The position numbers and the translations under genes are program-made. Below the pieces are notes generated by a model. That model saw only the letters and a program-made list of their open reading frames with translations, ran no database searches and was not told the DNA's origin. DNA of 9,098 nt from positions 1-9,098 of the forward strand of contig JBPCPI010000055.1 of NCBI GenBank assembly GCA_050999295.1, written 5' to 3'. Origin of the DNA: JACCQS01 sp050999295 (GTDB taxonomy: Bacteria; Actinomycetota; Actinomycetes; Mycobacteriales; Geodermatophilaceae). Positions 5,832 to 9,098 of the stretch are shown here, piece by piece (within the stretch, counting starts at the first letter, position 1; each line of letters starts with the position of its first letter).

Positions 5832-7035
5832 GATCGTCGGGCTTGTTCCGAGGGATGCCGGTCAGTCCGATCGTGCCCGCCACCAGCAGCAGGAGACCAC
5901 CGAGTACGTAGACGGCTTGGATGCCGAGTTGGTCGGCCGCGATTCCGCCCAGGGCGAGGGACGCCAGTCGGCCTGTCTGCCAGATCATGTCGAAGCTGGC
6001 GAAGACGCGGCCGCGGAGTTGGGTGGGCACTTCGGCTTGCAGCAGCGAGTTGTAGGTGACCATGCCGGTCGAAGTGCCTGCTCCGTAGACAGCCAGCGCA
6101 GCCGCGGCGGTGGGCAGGTTCCGGGTTGTGGCCAGGACAAGGTCAACGACGCCGCGCAGCAGATACGGACCGAAGACCAGGGCAGGGCGGCGAGGGTTGT
6201 TGGTCAGCCGGGTGAGCAGCAACGGGCCGACAGCAGCTCCTATGCCGATGGCACCGAGAAGGATCCCGAACCCAGTCGGGCTGGCGTTGAGTTGCTCCGC
6301 GGCCAGAACGACGAGCAGGGCGCTGGTGGCACCGGCCGACAAGGCGGCCAGCAGCTGGACAATAGCGAGCAGGCGCAGCAGCCGGTCGTGGACGAGAAGT
6401 CGGCCGCCTTCCAGCACGCGACTGGTCCAACGCCCGGTCAGCGGTTGGGGGTCGTGCGGCAGTCGCAGGCCAGTGAGGATGACGGCGGAGGCGGCGAAGG
6501 TGGCCGCGTTGATCCAGAACGCGGGCGCTGCGCCCCAGGCGGTGACGGCCAGACCGGCAAGCGGTGCCAGCACGATCTGTGCGATGACAGCAGCCGACCA
6601 GAGTCCGCTGTTGGCGGCGAGCAGCTCGCCTTCCTTGACGATGCCGGGCAGCGCCGAAGCGGACGCAGGGTTGAAGAACACCGCGCCGGCCGACAGACCG
6701 AACGCGATGATGTAGACCCCGGCAACCTGCTGGTCGACCAGTGGCAGCGCTGCGGCCAGGGCCATGCGCCATAGATCGGCCGCGATCATGACGTGGACGC
6801 GTGGCAGTCGGTCGATCAGCGGTCCGGCCACGGGCGAGAGCAGCAGCACGGGCAGGATCTCGGCTATCACAACGCCGGCCACGCCCAATCCGGAGCCGGT
6901 CAACTGGAAGACAAGGACCAGCAGAGCGATCGCTGCGATCGTGTCGCCACTTCGCGAGATCGTCTGGGCCAGGAACAGGCGGCGGTAGTCACTGTTTGCG
7001 AAGACGGTCCGGAACCCTGGTCGCACATCGCTCAC
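5821..7035 (-). CDS. Major facilitator superfamily transporter (MFS_3 / EntS-like exporter)
   Basis: This 404-residue inner-membrane protein has about 12 hydrophobic helices, normal MFS length, and no signal peptide. The N-terminal segment F.NSDYRRLFLAQTISRSGD is typical of the MFS_3 branch, which includes EntS-type siderophore and drug exporters. The motif A-like loop is GPLIDRLPR (residues 71-79). FFNPASASALP (120-130) and LRGRVFASFDMIWQTGRLAS in the C-terminal half are further family signatures. A hydrophilic central loop (about 190-218) separates the two six-helix halves. The substrate cannot be told from sequence. The start is GTG 7035, with GTG 7026 in the same frame as an alternative; neither has a clear Shine-Dalgarno. 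It diverges from uvrC with only 53 bases between the two starts. It is separated from azlC by 195 bases, so it is probably not in that operon. Confidence 0.9.
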   Translation of the reverse strand: MSDVRPGFRTVFANSDYRRLFLAQTISRSGDTIAAIALLVLVFQLTGSGLGVAGVVIAEILPVLLLSPVAGPLIDRLPRVHVMIAADLWRMALAAALPLVDQQVAGVYIIAFGLSAGAVFFNPASASALPGIVKEGELLAANSGLWSAAVIAQIVLAPLAGLAVTAWGAAPAFWINAATFAASAVILTGLRLPHDPQPLTGRWTSRVLEGGRLLVHDRLLRLLAIVQLLAALSAGATSALLVVLAAEQLNASPTGFGILLGAIGIGAAVGPLLLTRLTNNPRRPALVFGPYLLRGVVDLVLATTRNLPTAAAALAVYGAGTSTGMVTYNSLLQAEVPTQLRGRVFASFDMIWQTGRLASLALGGIAADQLGIQAVYVLGGLLLLVAGTIGLTGIPRNKPDDPGS

Positions 7036-7075
7036 CCGGCCATCGTGCCTGCCCGCGTCGGTTCAACCGCGGTCG

Positions 7076-7081
7076 TAGGCT
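7076..7081 (+). promoter_or_regulatory. Candidate -10 element for a leaderless uvrC transcript
   Basis: TAGGCT matches the actinobacterial -10 pattern TANNNT and ends seven bases before the uvrC ATG. This puts the expected transcription start on or beside the A of ATG, as in leaderless mRNAs. No good Shine-Dalgarno precedes the ATG, which agrees. No convincing -35 is seen. Confidence 0.4.
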
Positions 7082-7088
7082 GGATCGC

Positions 7089-9056
7089 ATGCCTGATCCG
7101 TCGACGTACCGCCCGGCGGTCGGCAGCATTCCCGACTCGCCCGGGGTGTATCGATTCCGCGACGCCCATGGTCGCGTCATCTACGTGGGGAAGGCCAAGA
7201 GCCTGCGCAGCCGGCTCAACTCCTACTTCGCCGATCTCGCCGGGGCGCACCCGCGCACCAGGCAGATGGTCACGACCGCGGCTGCTGTGGACTGGACCGT
7301 CGTGCGCACCGAGGTCGAGGCGCTGCAGCTGGAATACAACTGGATCAAGGAGTTCGACCCGCGATTCAACGTCCGCTACCGCGACGACAAGAGCTACCCG
7401 AGCCTTGCCGTCACCCTGTACGAGGAGTACCCCCGGCTGCAGGTCATGCGCGGCCCGAAACGCAAGGGCGTCCGGTACTTCGGGCCATACTCCCATGCCT
7501 GGGCGATCCGGGAGACCCTCGACCTCCTGCTGCGCGTCTTCCCCGCGCGGACCTGCTCCGCAGGCGTGTTCAAACGTGCCGGTCAGATCGGTCGACCGTG
7601 TCTGCTCGGCTACATCGGTAAGTGCTCCGCGCCGTGCGTGGGCCGGGTCACCGCCGAGGAACACCGCCAGATCGTGGACGACTTCTGCGACTTCATGGCC
7701 GGGCGCACCGACACCCTGATCCGCCGTCTCGAGCAACAGATGGCCGCCGCGGCGGCAGAGCAGGAGTACGAGCGGGCCGCGCGCCTTCGGGACGACATCG
7801 GCGCTCTTCGGCGGGCCATGGAGAAGCAGGCCGTCGTCCTCGGCGACGGCACCGACGCCGATGTGGTGGCCTTCGCCCAGGACGATCTCGAGGCCTCGGT
7901 CCAGGTCTTCCACGTCCGCGGTGGCCGGGTCCGTGGCCAGCGCGGCTGGATCGTGGACAAGGTCGAGGACGTCGGCACCGGCGAGCTGGTCGCGCAGTTC
8001 CTGCTGCAGGTCTACGGCGGGGACGCGGCTCAGACTGCCGACCAGTCCGGAAGCAGCACCCGGGACGCGGTGCCCCGAGAGATCCTAGTCCCGGAACTAC
8101 CCGAGGACGTTGATGCGCACATCCGCTGGTTGAGCGACCTCCGCAGTGGACCGGTGGGGATCCGGGTACCGCAACGCGGCGACAAGCGGGCGCTGATGCA
8201 AACGGTGCAGCGCAACGCCGGAGAGGCATTCGCGCGGCACCGGGTGAAGCGGGCCAGCGATCTGACCGCCCGATCATTGGCCCTCGCCGAGATCCAGGAA
8301 TCCCTCGACCTGTCCGAGGCACCGCTGCGGATCGAGTGCATTGACGTTTCGCACGTGCAGGGCACGAACGTCGTGGGGAGCTTGGTCGTCTTCGAGGACG
8401 GCGTGCCTAAACGCTCGGACTATCGCCGGTTCGTGATCAGCGCTGACGGCGGCCGGGACGACATGCTGTCCGTGGCCGAGGTTGTCCGTCGGCGCTTCGC
8501 GCGTTATCTGAGGGAACAGTCGGAGACGGGCAGCGGGATGGGCGACGCCGCAGCATCGAGCCAGATTGGGGCGATCGGGGTCCCCAAGAAGTTCGCCTAC
8601 CCACCCAACCTGCTCGTGGTGGACGGCGGAGCGCCTCAAGTGCAGGCGGCGCAGGCAGTCCTGGACGATCTGGGCATCGAGGACATCGCCGTCATCGGAC
8701 TGGCCAAGCGGATGGAGGAGATCTGGGTTCCCGGTCAGGCGGACCCGGTGATCCTGGCCCGGACGAGCGAGGCGCTCTATCTCCTCCAGCGGATCCGCGA
8801 CGAGGCGCACCGTTTCGCGATCACCCATCATCGACAGCGCCGTTCCAAGAGCATGCTCGCCTCGCTACTGGACGACGTCCCAGGGCTGGGCGAGGTACGG
8901 CGCAAGGCACTGCTGGCGAAGTTCGGCTCGCTGCGCGCGCTGCGGGCAGCCGACGTGGATCAGGTGGCCGAGGTCCCCGGCGTGGGCCGCAAGACCGCGG
9001 AGGCGGTCGTTGCGGCCCTCGCCGAAGACGCTGGCGTCAGTCGCCCTTCGGCCTAG
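7089..9056 (+). CDS. uvrC: UvrC excinuclease ABC subunit C, complete
   Basis: This 655-residue protein is the nuclease subunit of UvrABC, making the 3' then 5' incisions around a lesion marked by UvrB. Domains in order: a GIY-YIG nuclease (about 11-95) with GVY, IYVGKAK (Y32) and the catalytic Glu in TEVEAL (E77); a cysteine-containing middle region (FPARTCSAG, RPCLLGYIGKCSAPC, about 150-180); a UVR motif for UvrB binding (about 218-250, EQEYERAARLRDDI); an RNase H-like endonuclease with D419 (CIDVSHVQGTN), D512 (VVDGG) and H574 (AHRFAI); and a C-terminal tandem helix-hairpin-helix (about 594-645, VPGLG and VPGVG) for DNA binding. All expected catalytic residues are present and the length is normal. 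The ATG at 7089 is the usual family start (DSPGVY about 16 residues in); the frame is open further upstream, but that stretch overlaps the MFS gene antisense. It is probably its own transcript from a leaderless promoter. Confidence 0.98.
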   Translation: MPDPSTYRPAVGSIPDSPGVYRFRDAHGRVIYVGKAKSLRSRLNSYFADLAGAHPRTRQMVTTAAAVDWTVVRTEVEALQLEYNWIKEFDPRFNVRYRDDKSYPSLAVTLYEEYPRLQVMRGPKRKGVRYFGPYSHAWAIRETLDLLLRVFPARTCSAGVFKRAGQIGRPCLLGYIGKCSAPCVGRVTAEEHRQIVDDFCDFMAGRTDTLIRRLEQQMAAAAAEQEYERAARLRDDIGALRRAMEKQAVVLGDGTDADVVAFAQDDLEASVQVFHVRGGRVRGQRGWIVDKVEDVGTGELVAQFLLQVYGGDAAQTADQSGSSTRDAVPREILVPELPEDVDAHIRWLSDLRSGPVGIRVPQRGDKRALMQTVQRNAGEAFARHRVKRASDLTARSLALAEIQESLDLSEAPLRIECIDVSHVQGTNVVGSLVVFEDGVPKRSDYRRFVISADGGRDDMLSVAEVVRRRFARYLREQSETGSGMGDAAASSQIGAIGVPKKFAYPPNLLVVDGGAPQVQAAQAVLDDLGIEDIAVIGLAKRMEEIWVPGQADPVILARTSEALYLLQRIRDEAHRFAITHHRQRRSKSMLASLLDDVPGLGEVRRKALLAKFGSLRALRAADVDQVAEVPGVGRKTAEAVVAALAEDAGVSRPSA

Positions 9057-9098
9057 ACGGTATGACGTGACCGCTCGTTCGTGAGTGGTTGCGGGCCG

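Noticed and set aside
5917..6774. Plus-strand open frame (about 285 codons) across the MFS gene
   Set aside because: It is Gly/Gln/Asp-rich low-complexity sequence typical of an antisense shadow; the minus strand encodes a clear 12-helix MFS protein.
6801..7088. Upstream extension of the uvrC frame
   Set aside because: It is antisense to the MFS gene, its product is Arg-rich without UvrC homology, and family UvrC proteins begin close to the ATG at 7089.
9057..9098. Start of a rapZ gene after uvrC
   Set aside because: The gene order would be expected, but the short ATG/GTG frames here either stop at once or run off the end without a recognisable motif.

Overview
This is a high-GC chromosomal segment (about two thirds G+C by eye). 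GC-rich third codon positions, frequent GTG and TTG starts, and linked uvrA and uvrC genes point to an actinomycete, of the Frankia/Geodermatophilus/Nakamurella kind. The genus cannot be fixed from the sequence. No mobile element, CRISPR array, tRNA or rRNA is visible. I see no convincing new multi-gene system. The window looks like ordinary core chromosome, with accessory genes sitting between two nucleotide-excision-repair genes.

Layout. Bases 1-472 (+) hold the 3' end of uvrA. Facing it on the minus strand are a class I SAM-dependent methyltransferase (489-1121) and, upstream of that, a secreted M15-like/ARB_07466-type metallopeptidase (1191-1916). The 225-base gap at 1917-2141 holds the peptidase ribosome binding site and a spaced direct repeat resembling an MtrA site. 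Next is a short-chain dehydrogenase (2142-2985, +) broken by two single-base deletions and followed by a strong GC hairpin. Then comes a secreted M23 (LytM) endopeptidase with a PPPSx repeat and a coiled coil (3170-4588, +). On the minus strand follow an azlC-azlD branched-chain amino acid exporter pair (5625 down to 4604, ATGA overlap) and an MFS transporter (7035 down to 5821). The 195 bases between the MFS stop and azlC hold an inverted repeat and a possible tiny leader ORF. The full uvrC gene (7089-9056, +) diverges from the MFS gene across only 53 bases. The last 42 bases (9057-9098) contain no gene start I can assign; in many actinomycetes rapZ-whiA follows here.

How the genes fit together. 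UvrA and UvrC work with UvrB, which is not in the window, to recognise and incise bulky DNA lesions. The two exported metallopeptidases act on peptidoglycan or its stem peptides, but they lie on opposite strands and do not form an operon. AzlCD exports branched-chain amino acids. The MFS protein is a generic drug or metabolite exporter. Apart from azlCD, each gene appears to be its own transcription unit.
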